A stretch of DNA of 64,000 bases from CBDEUK01 sp965250225 (GTDB lineage: Bacteria; Pseudomonadota; Gammaproteobacteria; Eutrophobiales; Eutrophobiaceae): NCBI GenBank assembly GCA_965250225.1, contig CBDFNQ010000025.1:1-64000 (forward strand), written 5' to 3'. The notes beneath the pieces are model-generated. The model made no database searches. It had not been told where the DNA came from and saw only the letters and a list, made by a program, of their open reading frames with translations. A program made the translations under genes and the position numbers. Positions 27,024 through 35,790 of this stretch are shown in pieces. Every line of letters begins with the position of its first letter. The stretch's first letter is position 1.

Positions 27024-27512
27024 ATGAATCAAATACTTAAGCTCCCAATATTACACAAATTTAAGATACACCTGTTTACTATGACATCGTTAGCATTACT
27101 ATCCTTCTCAATCACTTCCAATGCCATTGACACTACCGATGCAGAACTTATTCCAGCAATAGATGGCTACAGCCCTGTTTCATATTTCACAGAAAATAAA
27201 GCTGAAAAAGGAAATTCTGAATTCAATGCAGAGCACCAAGGTAAGATCTATTTTTTCACTTCAGCAGAACAGTTAGCTCTGTTTACTGCAAATCCAGAAA
27301 AATACAAACCAAGACACGATGTTTGTGCCTACAACCTGGCATTGGGTAAAATAACCCCATTAGATCCCACTAATTTTAAAATCATTGCTGGAAGTTTGCT
27401 GTTGTTTCATAAGTCAGATGCGGGGGACGGATTACAGGCATGGGAACAGTCTGAAATAAGTGAAGAGGAGTTATTGAGACGCGCCGATTATCAATTCAGT
27501 TTACGCTTCTAG
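27024..27512 (+). CDS. Exported YHS-domain protein
   Basis: A 162-residue protein with an N-terminal signal peptide (hydrophobic TMTSLALLSFSITSNA) and a YHS-like domain: IPAIDGYSPVSYFTENKAEK, then FFTSAEQLALFTANPEKY and CAYNLALGK. YHS domains often bind metals through Cys/His. Here the usual PQYGGYCAYAVA segment is replaced by PRHDVCAYNLALG, so this copy is divergent. It is the first of three YHS genes in 3 kb. The function of this exported branch is unknown. Confidence 0.8.
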   Translation: MNQILKLPILHKFKIHLFTMTSLALLSFSITSNAIDTTDAELIPAIDGYSPVSYFTENKAEKGNSEFNAEHQGKIYFFTSAEQLALFTANPEKYKPRHDVCAYNLALGKITPLDPTNFKIIAGSLLLFHKSDAGDGLQAWEQSEISEEELLRRADYQFSLRF

Positions 27513-27569
27513 GAAAAAGTACGAATTAAATGATGCCAGTGTGATTTAATTTTATCCAGTCAGATAGTT

Positions 27570-27788
27570 AAATAGTCGTCCCTGAAGATTAAGCAAAAAC
27601 ACAAAAGTTTATTTTCTGATCACCCGCTATTTCAAACTTAATCGACGAAAGATAGTTTGAAAATATCGAAGCCAATAAAACCAGGCCAGTAGCTTAGCCA
27701 TATTGTATGCAGCGGCAGCTAATACGACATTAGCACGGTCTCCCGCTTTGCCTTTTAAGTGATTTCTGTTCAATCGATGGTCTGATTT
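27570..27788 (-). mobile_element. IS5-family transposase 3' end, inverted partial copy
   Basis: Nearly identical, in reverse orientation, to 29026-29245, with about three differences including a one-base deletion. It encodes the last part of an IS5-type transposase (DHRLNRNHLKGKAGDRANVV and the Trp-rich tail) and the same outer end GACGACTATTT. It abruptly joins the interior of a YHS gene at 27789. Confidence 0.8.
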
Positions 27789-28049
27789 GGTACCACCTGG
27801 TATTTTAGCTCAGCTGAAAATAAAGATATGTTTGTTGTAGATCCTGAGAAATATGCGCCTCAGTACGGTGGTTATTGTGCTTATGCAGTGGCTAGTAATT
27901 TTACCAAGCCAACCGATCCCAATGCATGGACTATCGTTGATGACAAACTGTATCTTAACCTGAGTAAAGGTGTGAAAAAGAAGTGGTCAAAAGACATACC
28001 GGGCAACATTGTTAAAGCTGACGGGAATTGGCCTGCAGTATTAAATTAA
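27789..28049 (+). pseudogene. YHS-domain protein gene truncated at its 5' end by an IS5 remnant
   Basis: The frame is coding from the junction, reading TTWYFSSAENKDMFVVDPEK and then YAPQYGGYCAYAVASNFTKP to the stop. This is the C-terminal half of the same family as the gene at 29386-29853 (WRFNSAETLALF.. and PQYGGYCAYAVADNK). The signal peptide and first ~65 residues are lost. Translation could only begin at ATG 27828, giving a 73-residue stub. A bidirectional terminator follows. Confidence 0.85.
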
Positions 28050-28074
28050 GTAAGTGAGATAGAGGAAGGATCCT

Positions 28075-28112
28075 AAAAAACACCCGTGATATTATTATCA
28101 CGGGTGTTTTTA
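28075..28112. terminator. Bidirectional Rho-independent terminator
   Basis: CACCCGTGATA pairs perfectly with TATCACGGGTG around a TTAT loop, with A runs before and T runs after, so it works on both strands. It separates the convergent truncated YHS gene and the four-helix membrane protein gene. Confidence 0.9.
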
Positions 28113-28505
28113 TTTTTTAGACAGTTTCTTAAGCGTATAAATATAGCCCCAAACAAAAACTGAACTTGCTATCGCACCAGGGAGTATTGTCAATATTATA
28201 TTCGGCGTTTCTGCCAGATAGTTTATTGTATAAGAGCTGATATAGAGTATCAGACATGTCGTAACAATCGTTATAATCTCTGCATACTTAAAGTATGAGA
28301 GCTTCTTATATAAAAACTCCATTACCCCTGTAAGAATAAGGGTTATGACGAAACTGAATGTGCCTTGAACACCCGCTACCATTAAAGCTGCATCGGCGCT
28401 GTGCATATAATTTGCAGCAAAACCCCAGGCGCCATAGGCAAGTGCACCAATGAGCGCAGAAAGTAGGCTACGTAGATATACTGATTCTTGTAATATTTTT
28501 GACAT
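28110..28505 (-). CDS. Four-helix inner membrane protein of unknown function
   Basis: A 131-residue protein with four hydrophobic segments (roughly residues 10-32, 40-62, 74-95 and 103-124) and a basic C-terminus (LKKLSKK). It looks like a small intact membrane protein. No family is recognised. It lies between a truncated YHS gene and IS remnants, so it may have arrived or survived as an island inside a rearranged segment. Its terminator is shared with the YHS stub. Confidence 0.75.
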   Translation of the reverse strand: MSKILQESVYLRSLLSALIGALAYGAWGFAANYMHSADAALMVAGVQGTFSFVITLILTGVMEFLYKKLSYFKYAEIITIVTTCLILYISSYTINYLAETPNIILTILPGAIASSVFVWGYIYTLKKLSKK

Positions 28506-28585
28506 TGGAAAAGCTTCAGGATCATTTTGAGACTATCGATGGAGAAGAATGAGATATTGTCAAAACTGGTGTTTAGCCGATTGAA

Positions 28586-28790
28586 TCAAGCGGCGACCTG
28601 TTTGTTATCTAACACTTCTATACCGTCTTTAAATTGAACCCCTTTGATGACCTTGGCCAGGTGATCAAATCCCCTTAATCTTCTCCATTTGCCCTGTGCA
28701 CATTCTCCGAGTTTAAACATCATATGCAACAGGCTATCACGAGACAGACAGCCTCTTGCTCGTTTCGTCCTGTGACGGGGTCGTCTCAAC
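28586..28790 (-). mobile_element. IS256-family (mutator type) transposase C-terminal remnant
   Basis: The minus strand encodes about 65 residues with the pattern RHRTKRARGCLSRDSLLHMM, then FKLGECAQGKWRRLRGFDHL and AKVIKGVQFKDGIE before a stop. This matches the C-terminal end of IS256-type transposases (TK..KG..SR....M.FKL...AQ..WR). The catalytic DDE part is missing; near 28790 the sequence switches to IS5 material on the other strand. Confidence 0.65.
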
Positions 28791-28796
28791 CCAAAG

Positions 28797-29245
28797 TTTA
28801 AATAACCCATACGATGGTCATACACTCGAAAGTGCACTGAACCAGGTGAGTGAGTTAACCGGCATCACGCCACAAGATGCTTACTGTGATATGGGTTACC
28901 GAGGTCATGGATTAAAAGGCGATACGAAAATTCACCTTGTGGGAAAGATACCCAAACGAGCGACAAGAAGTTTACGAAAGTGGATGAAGCGACGTGCGGC
29001 AATCGAGCCCATTATCGGTCATCTAAAATCAGACCATCGATTGAACAGAAATCACTTAAAAGGCAAAGCGGGAGACCGTGCTAATGTCGTATTAGCTGCC
29101 GCTGCATACAATATGGCTAAGCTACTGGCCTGGTTTTATTGGCTTCGATATTTTCAAGCTATCTTTCGTCGATTAAGTTTGAAAATAGCAGGTGATCAGA
29201 AAATAAACTTTTGTGTTTTTGCTTAATCTTCAGGGACGACTATTT
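28797..29245 (+). mobile_element. IS5-family transposase C-terminal remnant
   Basis: The frame, open from about 28797, encodes NNPYDGHTLESALNQVSELT, then YCDMGYRGHG and the RRAAIEPIIGHLKSDHRLNR segment with the catalytic Glu of IS5-type DDE transposases, ending FCVFA. The N-terminal half including the first catalytic Asp is missing. It is fused head to head with an IS256 remnant. Its last 220 bases are repeated inverted at 27570-27788. Confidence 0.82.
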
Positions 29246-29385
29246 ACTCTATTAAAAATTTAAATTTAATGGATATACCCTCAGATATTCACTCCAAGAC
29301 AAAATTCCATGAAATTTAATACTTTTTATACTCGCTTTTGGTGAAGGAACTTCTTACTTTTTCTCAAATCTCGGCAATTTTTCAT

Positions 29386-29853
29386 TTACTCAACAATAAC
29401 AGGCCAATTCTGATCTGCCTTACGAATACGATCATCACGCTCAGCCAGCCATTTCTTTTGAATCTTGGCATTATAATTAAGATATAACTTATCATCCAAT
29501 ATCGTAAATTGTGTGGGATCTATCCCCACCAACTTATTATCAGCAACAGCATAGGCGCAATAACCGCCATACTGAGGGGCATATTTATCAGGGATGGCAA
29601 CAAAAAGAGCTAGGGTTTCTGCTGAATTAAATCGCCACTCAGCACCCATCCACTCTGTCTGAAATTCTTTTTTACCCTCGATTGCTTTACTTTCCTGAAA
29701 ATAGGCAACTGGGTCATAACCTTTAATAGCCAGATTGTTAAACCAAGGTGTATAAATAGTATCTTTCGCACTCACGTTACCCACCATGACTAGTGAACAA
29801 ACTAAACATAGTATGATTGAAGAAGATATCTTTCCAATAGATAACATATTCAT
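29386..29853 (-). CDS. Exported YHS-domain protein
   Basis: A 155-residue protein with a clear signal peptide (IILCLVCSLVMVGNVSA, cut near SAKD). One YHS-like domain follows: NLAIKGYDPVAYFQESKAIE, then WRFNSAETLALFVAIPDKYA and PQYGGYCAYAVADNK, and a conserved tail LYLNYNAKIQKKWLAERDD. This is the intact form of the copy truncated at 27789. It starts 20 bases after the NRDE gene on the same strand, so it is probably the last gene of the operon that begins near 33988. Exported YHS proteins may bind metals, but a role is not established. Confidence 0.85.
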   Translation of the reverse strand: MNMLSIGKISSSIILCLVCSLVMVGNVSAKDTIYTPWFNNLAIKGYDPVAYFQESKAIEGKKEFQTEWMGAEWRFNSAETLALFVAIPDKYAPQYGGYCAYAVADNKLVGIDPTQFTILDDKLYLNYNAKIQKKWLAERDDRIRKADQNWPVIVE

Positions 29854-29873
29854 TACCTCCGGTATAAAGCAAG

Positions 29874-30617
29874 CTATTGTTCTATAAGTTTTATATTAAA
29901 ATTTTGTCCTTGATGTTCAGCCTTCGACTCGGAATTTATTAAGCCAGGTAATTGTTCCGGCGAAATATAATTTAGTGTGGCTTCTCCTTTTTCAATACGA
30001 ATTTGCGTAATACTTTTGGTATGTGTCAGTGAACGACTCATGCATATTGAACGACTCATCTCGTCATTATCCTGTTGTAAATGAAAATCCATGATTGTGT
30101 TCACACGACCATTTTTACTCTGCCATTCTGTAAAGGCTGCTTGCCGATATTTAATCGTCTCTTCAAAATTTTCAGACGAGGATGAATCGATCCACCACGA
30201 ATCAAATTTAATTTGATCAGTTCCCAAAAAATGACCGTCCCATGAGAAACGAACGGTATCTCGTTTATCTGACACAATCAGAAAAAATGGATTATATAAT
30301 TCCTTTCGTAACTCTTTCTCGATCCAATTTTGGCATTCAGACATATTTTTTGCGGAGATAGCACTGGTAATAATTAATCCCCTACTTATCTGGCTCTGAT
30401 CATATGCAGCTTGATAATTATTCAGTAAACACAATACCAAACCATGGCTATTTACGCCTATCCAGGTGCCTTGCGCTTCTGCATCAACCGGGTAAATTGT
30501 TTCTGAGCCACCTTGGATGCAATGACGCACACCTCGTTCACCTCGTTCTCGCAACTCATCTCTATTAGTGGTCAACACCAACGCGTCACTATCTCGATAA
30601 AGCGTTACTGTGCACAT
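29874..30617 (-). CDS. NRDE-family (TANGO2-like) protein
   Basis: A 247-residue protein starting MCTVTLYRDSDALVLTTNRD; the TTNRDE motif and the N-terminal Cys are the marks of the NRDE/TANGO2 family. GTWIGVNSHGLVLCLLNN is also characteristic, and the fold is related to N-terminal nucleophile hydrolases. The C-terminal region is looser. TANGO2 homologues are linked to haem handling in other organisms, but the bacterial role is unclear. It lies 9 bases after the DinB-like gene and 20 bases before the YHS gene in an apparent operon. Confidence 0.85.
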   Translation of the reverse strand: MCTVTLYRDSDALVLTTNRDELRERGERGVRHCIQGGSETIYPVDAEAQGTWIGVNSHGLVLCLLNNYQAAYDQSQISRGLIITSAISAKNMSECQNWIEKELRKELYNPFFLIVSDKRDTVRFSWDGHFLGTDQIKFDSWWIDSSSSENFEETIKYRQAAFTEWQSKNGRVNTIMDFHLQQDNDEMSRSICMSRSLTHTKSITQIRIEKGEATLNYISPEQLPGLINSESKAEHQGQNFNIKLIEQ

Positions 30618-30626
30618 GAGTATTTA

Positions 30627-31124
30627 CTATGCGCTTCGTTGATACGTTTTTGTCGATGGTGCAAGACCTATATCATCGTCAACATGAACCCCTTGACTTC
30701 TTAATAACAAAGAAGCATAAGCCACATGGTGCATTGAGTGGCTCATTAAATAACATAATTCGCGTTGAAAATTACTATCCAGTGGAATGTTCTCTTCCTC
30801 AAATAAAGACATGTCATTAATTGTTTTCAGTACTTTATCCTCTAGTGGTGTACCCAACCATTCAAGTATATTCATTACAGCACCTTTCGCTACAGAACGG
30901 CTCTGCTCTATCGAACTATCTCGACTCCGCTTGTTATAATTTACTTGATTAGTTGCGTAACCTGATTGGATGGCATGATAATGGTCAATAACATGTCGTA
31001 CATGACGTCCTACGCCATAACTACTCAATGAGTTACCATATTGGTAAATCATGTCATCAGAATTTTCTATGATCACGAGTACTTGTTTAAGAACATCCTG
31101 ATTTATTTTTAATAACTCTTTCAT
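30627..31124 (-). CDS. DinB-like four-helix metal-binding protein
   Basis: A 165-residue, mostly helical protein with the DinB/YfiT His pattern: GVGRHVRHVIDHYHAI in the second helix, and LMSHSMHHVAYASLLLRSQG near the end. These His residues usually bind one divalent metal; relatives are thiol-dependent S-transferases or of unknown role. Its ATG overlaps the stop of the acyltransferase gene by 4 bases (ATGA), a strong sign of co-translation. No thiol partner can be assigned. Confidence 0.75.
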   Translation of the reverse strand: MKELLKINQDVLKQVLVIIENSDDMIYQYGNSLSSYGVGRHVRHVIDHYHAIQSGYATNQVNYNKRSRDSSIEQSRSVAKGAVMNILEWLGTPLEDKVLKTINDMSLFEEENIPLDSNFQRELCYLMSHSMHHVAYASLLLRSQGVHVDDDIGLAPSTKTYQRSA

Positions 31125-32866
31125 TTACTCTTCCACTTTCGCAAAAATTCTTCGGCTTTGTCTTTACCCAGATAACGTTCCAGGTAACGCTTTGGTGTTT
31201 TTCTCAAATCTACGAGTATCAGACCATCAAAAGAATTATTAAATCCCTTGTTTAATGAAAAACAGACAAATTTTCCATTAAGGGCCAGATAATGTCGTAA
31301 TAATGCGGGGACAACCTTCCCGGAATCACAACGACCGACAAGCTTATTGACGACAGCAATATGATTCAAGGAATTTATCATCTCCTTCGTCCAGGGCTTG
31401 CCTTTAATCTTGATTGGCGCTACTGGCTTAATATCTTCCAGAAATTTCTGTTCTGCCGAGAATGACTCCAACATACATTCAGATATTAATATCCTTGCTA
31501 AATCAGAATGCTCACGCGAAATACTGACACCGCCAAATAATGTGTGATATTGCTGGTTTTGTGCCACATAGGCACCTATCCCACGCCATAAAATATCCAA
31601 TGCAGCGAGGTGTCTTTGATAATCGGGGTGTACAAAGGATCGGCCAATTTCTAGTGGCCGTTCTATTTTTTCCAGATATTTCTCGTCATAGTGGTAAGTC
31701 GTTCGACTATAAAGCGCTTTCACACCATGTTCTTTCAATATCTCATCGACCCGACCGATGCGATAACCACCAACCAGTCTTGATTTAATTTTATCAAAAG
31801 CAAAAAGATGCAAGTAATAAGGATCAAACTCATCTGAATCGATATTGTTCCCTGTACCAACACCCGCAGCACGAAACGTAAATTCACGTGCCATACCGAC
31901 GTATTTCATCACTGCATCAAGCTTGTCAAACGGTGCACAATATACGTCAAATTTATCTGTCTCGACCAATCTATAATTTTCCAATCCTTGAAATACAAGT
32001 TCAGGTGCATCAATCGTTTCGTCAGCAGTTTGGATAGCAAATGTTTCAGGAGTTTGCTTCCCATGTTTTGCGCCGATTAACTCAGTACAAATGCGTAAAT
32101 AATCCGTAATTTTTTTATCTGTCTCAAGGTAACGTATATCTTGTGGAGAGATAAGTTTACCGATTTGTATAGTAAGTTCAGTATCTTTCTTATTTACCAG
32201 CTCACGAGGCAACATCAACGTCCGTAAACTAGGATGAAATAGACCAAGAAAATAAAACAGGTAGCTGTTATAGCCTTCGACGTGAATAGGCAGGCAAGTC
32301 GCCTGATTATGCTTGATCATTCGACCTACGACTCGATTCCAGGGATGTTCTTCAATGCGACGCGTTTTAATATTAATCGCAGCTACCTTGCCCGCAGGAA
32401 AAACCAGCAAACAACCTCCTGATTGTAAGTGCTTATCGGCTTCACGCAGGCCTTTATAATTTGCGCGTTCAGATTGTTTAGAAATAATGTCAACGCCGAT
32501 GAACAATCGTTTACATTCAGGAATTAATGTCAATAATTTATTAGTCATCACACGTAAATCGGGGCGTAATTTACGCAAGATATATGTAATAGCCAATCCT
32601 TCTATGCATCCCAGTGGATGATTAGCAACCACAAGTAATGGTCCTTCTTTGGGAATGTTTTCAAGCACTTGATGTTCATCAAGCGTTTTAAGACTCACAC
32701 CCATGCGATTGAACATATGCTGTAAAAACTTTTCTTCACCACCATCACTTGGGCGCTCATCGTAATAACGCGCTAATGGTTCCAAATGTAATAGCGACTC
32801 CAGGAACATCGCCAATCGACGACTTTTAAGTGGAATACGAAAAGGGTTAAGTGTTTCTGTTGTCAT
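31121..32866 (-). CDS. Bifunctional acyltransferase, PlsC-like plus ornithine N-acyltransferase-like (OlsF type)
   Basis: A 581-residue two-domain protein. The N-terminal part (about 60-270) is a PlsC-type O-acyltransferase: VVANHPLGCIEGLA is the HPxGG-like catalytic block (with E instead of the usual D), and LLVFPAGKVA is the second block. The C-terminal part (about 290-560) looks like the GNAT-related acyl-ACP N-acyltransferase of ornithine and N-acyl amino acid lipids (SRLVGGYRIG, EIGRSFVHPDYQ, LFGGVSIS). Fused enzymes of this order (OlsF) make ornithine lipid in two steps. It sits 6 bases after an ATP-grasp gene, which suggests that the amino-lipid may be further joined to an amino acid; this is inference. 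Confidence 0.8.
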   Translation of the reverse strand: MTTETLNPFRIPLKSRRLAMFLESLLHLEPLARYYDERPSDGGEEKFLQHMFNRMGVSLKTLDEHQVLENIPKEGPLLVVANHPLGCIEGLAITYILRKLRPDLRVMTNKLLTLIPECKRLFIGVDIISKQSERANYKGLREADKHLQSGGCLLVFPAGKVAAINIKTRRIEEHPWNRVVGRMIKHNQATCLPIHVEGYNSYLFYFLGLFHPSLRTLMLPRELVNKKDTELTIQIGKLISPQDIRYLETDKKITDYLRICTELIGAKHGKQTPETFAIQTADETIDAPELVFQGLENYRLVETDKFDVYCAPFDKLDAVMKYVGMAREFTFRAAGVGTGNNIDSDEFDPYYLHLFAFDKIKSRLVGGYRIGRVDEILKEHGVKALYSRTTYHYDEKYLEKIERPLEIGRSFVHPDYQRHLAALDILWRGIGAYVAQNQQYHTLFGGVSISREHSDLARILISECMLESFSAEQKFLEDIKPVAPIKIKGKPWTKEMINSLNHIAVVNKLVGRCDSGKVVPALLRHYLALNGKFVCFSLNKGFNNSFDGLILVDLRKTPKRYLERYLGKDKAEEFLRKWKSK

Positions 32867-32872
32867 ATGTAT

Positions 32873-33988
32873 TTAATGCGTATTCGGATAACCCTTAGTT
32901 AGATCACTCTCTTTTTTCCATGCTTTATAAAGTGGTATAAGCCCGGGCGGTTTATAACCTCGTTGACGATTCTGATGACCAATCCGAAATAAAATTATGA
33001 ACTGATTCAATAAAACAGACCATGCATCTTTCAGATTCGCATGACTATCCCAGATATGTAACGACTCTGAACTCGCCCCATTCACTTCAATTATTTGCAG
33101 ATCTTCTCCGTTCATCAGGCTTTCAATATCACGAAATTTTATATCCAATCGACCGTAATAAAATTCTGGAAAGCCATCCATAATCTCATCCAGTCTCTCG
33201 GTAAGACGCTTTGAAACAAACTCAGTTCCATCACGAAACACGGCACCTCGACAATGACTGGCTGAGAAAACCAAGCGGAATGCTTCACCCTCAGGAATGA
33301 TTTCTTCCAGTTTGTCTCGATGCCGTGTTTCATAGAGGTGTTTGACCCGGCTTGCCCGTGGATCTGCCTCAATTAATTGGTTTAATGTCCGTTGCCCATC
33401 ACCCACCACATAAGGACTGTACTTCAATGCCATCGAAATAATCTTGCCATGATGTTGATCCGGGTAACGTACGTAAAATATCCCTGCCTCTGGCTCCCAT
33501 GCCCCCAACTTCTGTAACATGAAGCAACTGCCTACAGGAAAGTAAGCCATGTATTCCTTTAATGCTCCCCTGTTTTTAAGTAGGTCTACACCCGCACCGC
33601 GACATCCCATATCTGGCTTAGCGACAATAGGATAATCCAGATCGGCGTCTCGCATACGTTGTTCTAATGCTTCAATCTGCTCAATTTCAGAATGATTACT
33701 GAGTTTATGACGGATCCAGGGCAGAATCCATTGTTGACTATTTTCATTAGCTGCGGCCAGTATCTCGCTTTTGGAAGAACCTATCATACCCGAGAGAGGA
33801 ATTTCAGGATTGGAAACCAACGGAAGAGATAAGGAACGATAGCGTAAACTTAATAATAGCCACAAACAAACAACGGGTAAATACATTACCCACAAAGGCC
33901 AAAATTCAAAAATAGACGTGATTTTGTTTGATAATTCGAGTGGTGGCATCCCCTCTGTTGTATGTAGTCTAATATTCTCTTGAGTCAT
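32873..33988 (-). CDS. ATP-grasp ligase with one membrane helix
   Basis: About 371 residues. After a hydrophobic helix (WPLWVMYLPVVCLWLLL, about residues 30-48) comes an ATP-grasp fold. It has the ATP-binding YPIVAKPDMGCRGAGVDLL, the central YVVGDGQRTLNQLIEADPRA, and the metal-binding FYYGRLDIKF..LQIIEVNGASSE, where the D and the ExN triad are conserved. ATP-grasp enzymes couple carboxylates to amines, thiols or other nucleophiles. The start is uncertain: ATG 33988 (MTQENIRLH) is preferred to an upstream start at 34108 that adds 40 atypical residues. It is first in the operon with the OlsF-like acyltransferase. Confidence 0.75.
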   Translation of the reverse strand: MTQENIRLHTTEGMPPLELSNKITSIFEFWPLWVMYLPVVCLWLLLSLRYRSLSLPLVSNPEIPLSGMIGSSKSEILAAANENSQQWILPWIRHKLSNHSEIEQIEALEQRMRDADLDYPIVAKPDMGCRGAGVDLLKNRGALKEYMAYFPVGSCFMLQKLGAWEPEAGIFYVRYPDQHHGKIISMALKYSPYVVGDGQRTLNQLIEADPRASRVKHLYETRHRDKLEEIIPEGEAFRLVFSASHCRGAVFRDGTEFVSKRLTERLDEIMDGFPEFYYGRLDIKFRDIESLMNGEDLQIIEVNGASSESLHIWDSHANLKDAWSVLLNQFIILFRIGHQNRQRGYKPPGLIPLYKAWKKESDLTKGYPNTH

Positions 33989-34374
33989 TATTACCAATGA
34001 TTTTAAAGTTGCGGATCTTACCATTCTTGACGCTGGATATATCTCGAACCTGATACCTCTCGGACTTGGGATATTCAAAGCCAGTAACTTATACATTAGT
34101 TCATACAAGTAGTTGAAACAAAGGCTTTATTATTCAGAATTACCGGAACTATTTTAAAGCATACCGAGCTTCCTTTGGAGATAAAAAATGGCGAAATTGT
34201 AGCAAATGAGTAACTTTCTTAAAAGTTGTACTATTGTATGATCAGAATAATCACATTCTCCCACTAAAATTATAATAACAATCGGGAATAAACTTGGAAC
34301 AGCAACTTTTTTGCTATTACCGTAGTCAAAAACCCTGAATTTCAAATCACGACGTACCAAAAATAAAATATAAA

Positions 34375-35256
34375 ATGCAAAGTTTGAAACTATTTTCTGC
34401 GACAATTCTATTGATGCTAAGTCTGACCAGTTGCGTACCCAATCAATTTCAAGATCATCAGAAGTTTGTGGAAACTCATTTGCTAAATAATCCAGAATTA
34501 GTAACGAATTATATTAAGTCTGATAACTTTCAGCTTCATTATCGAGAAATTGGGAAAGCCAAACAGGCCATTGCTATTTGGATTCATGGCACACCAGGGA
34601 ACTGGACTGATAGTGCTTATTTATGCCGGGATAAAGACTTTATCTCCCAGGTGAAACTGGTGATGTTAGATAGACCAGGTTGGGGTGAATCACAATATCG
34701 CAACAATCCCAGGCCAGTAACATCATTTGAAGAAATCGGCGATTTGATTAAACCACTTTTACTCAAGATGAAGCGAGATTATCCCGATATACCAATACTT
34801 TTATTGGGACATTCCTGGGGTGGATCGCTGGTACCTTCTATTGCTCTAAATCATCCTGAGTTAGTTGGTGGAGTTCTGGTTCTAGCTGCAGGACTTTCAC
34901 CCGAGTTGACTAAACCGCGTTGGTACAATCGATTTGTAAGTACTTCGTTTGGTAACTCTATCATTGGTAATGGCTTACGCCAGGCTAATATTGAGATATA
35001 TGCATTGAGACCGCAACTCAGCTCACTACATAATCGTTGGTTCAACTTGACACAACCTATTATTGTCGTTCAAGGAGAAACTGACAAACTGGTAAATCCA
35101 AAAAACGCGGATTATGCTGAAAGTGTCTTACCAAAAAATAATTCTCGCGTATTAAGACTAAGCAAACAGGGTCACCTCTTACAATTAGAGCGCATGGATC
35201 TGATCGCTCGCTGTGTAATGGCACTCGCTAAAAACAATCTAAACCAGTGTTCATAA
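34375..35256 (+). CDS. Lipoprotein alpha/beta hydrolase
   Basis: A 293-residue envelope lipoprotein: signal peptide with lipobox (MLSLTSC), then an alpha/beta hydrolase fold. The oxyanion region IWIHGTPGNW, the nucleophile elbow LLGHSWGGSL with Ser, an Asp in VQGETDKLVN and His in KQGHLLQLER form the expected triad. No lid-like insertion was noticed. The substrate is unknown; esterase or lipase-like activity in the periplasm is the family expectation. It is preceded by a 266-base intergenic region with nothing recognised and followed by a decayed IS3 fragment. Confidence 0.88.
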   Translation: MQSLKLFSATILLMLSLTSCVPNQFQDHQKFVETHLLNNPELVTNYIKSDNFQLHYREIGKAKQAIAIWIHGTPGNWTDSAYLCRDKDFISQVKLVMLDRPGWGESQYRNNPRPVTSFEEIGDLIKPLLLKMKRDYPDIPILLLGHSWGGSLVPSIALNHPELVGGVLVLAAGLSPELTKPRWYNRFVSTSFGNSIIGNGLRQANIEIYALRPQLSSLHNRWFNLTQPIIVVQGETDKLVNPKNADYAESVLPKNNSRVLRLSKQGHLLQLERMDLIARCVMALAKNNLNQCS

Positions 35257-35347
35257 TACTTTAGTTTTTCGCTTCAAAATCATCCTACAATACCCTCGAA
35301 CGTAGCTAAAGAGCCATTGGCCTGTCCCGGATTCTGTGTACACCCAG

Positions 35348-35480
35348 TTAAGCTAATAGAGCTTGTTTTTCATACTCCATGGGGCTCACATATCCCAAAG
35401 TAGAGTGCTGAGCCTTGGATTATAAAACCGCTCGATATAATCAAATTCATCCGCCCTAGCGTTATCTCGATTCCGATCGG
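35348..35480 (-). pseudogene. IS3-family transposase (OrfB) 3' remnant
   Basis: The minus strand reads ARADEFDYIERFYNPRL. After a one-base loss it continues HSTLGYVSPMEYEKQALLA and a TAA. This is the standard C-terminal end of IS3-type OrfB integrases (FDYIE.FYN..R.HS.LGY.SP..YE). Nothing upstream of it resembles the rest of the element; the tRNA-Pro gene lies just beyond. Confidence 0.8.
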
Positions 35481-35535
35481 TACGACGATACCAATAACAG
35501 GGAATAAGAGAAAAATTAGCAGACATGTTTAAATT

Positions 35536-35612
<77 letters not shown>

Positions 35613-35790
35613 AGTCAAGAATAGTAAATAGAAATTAGCGGCTAGTTTCTAATAGACAGATTTGTATTGTATAGCATCAGAAACAAAATGGATGTGAAAT
35701 ATTGGCAGGTTATGTACTTCAGAGTAAGCAACTAGGAATATGTTGCTGATAACTATTTACTAATAGCTATTCTTAACTAGTAGTTATTCC

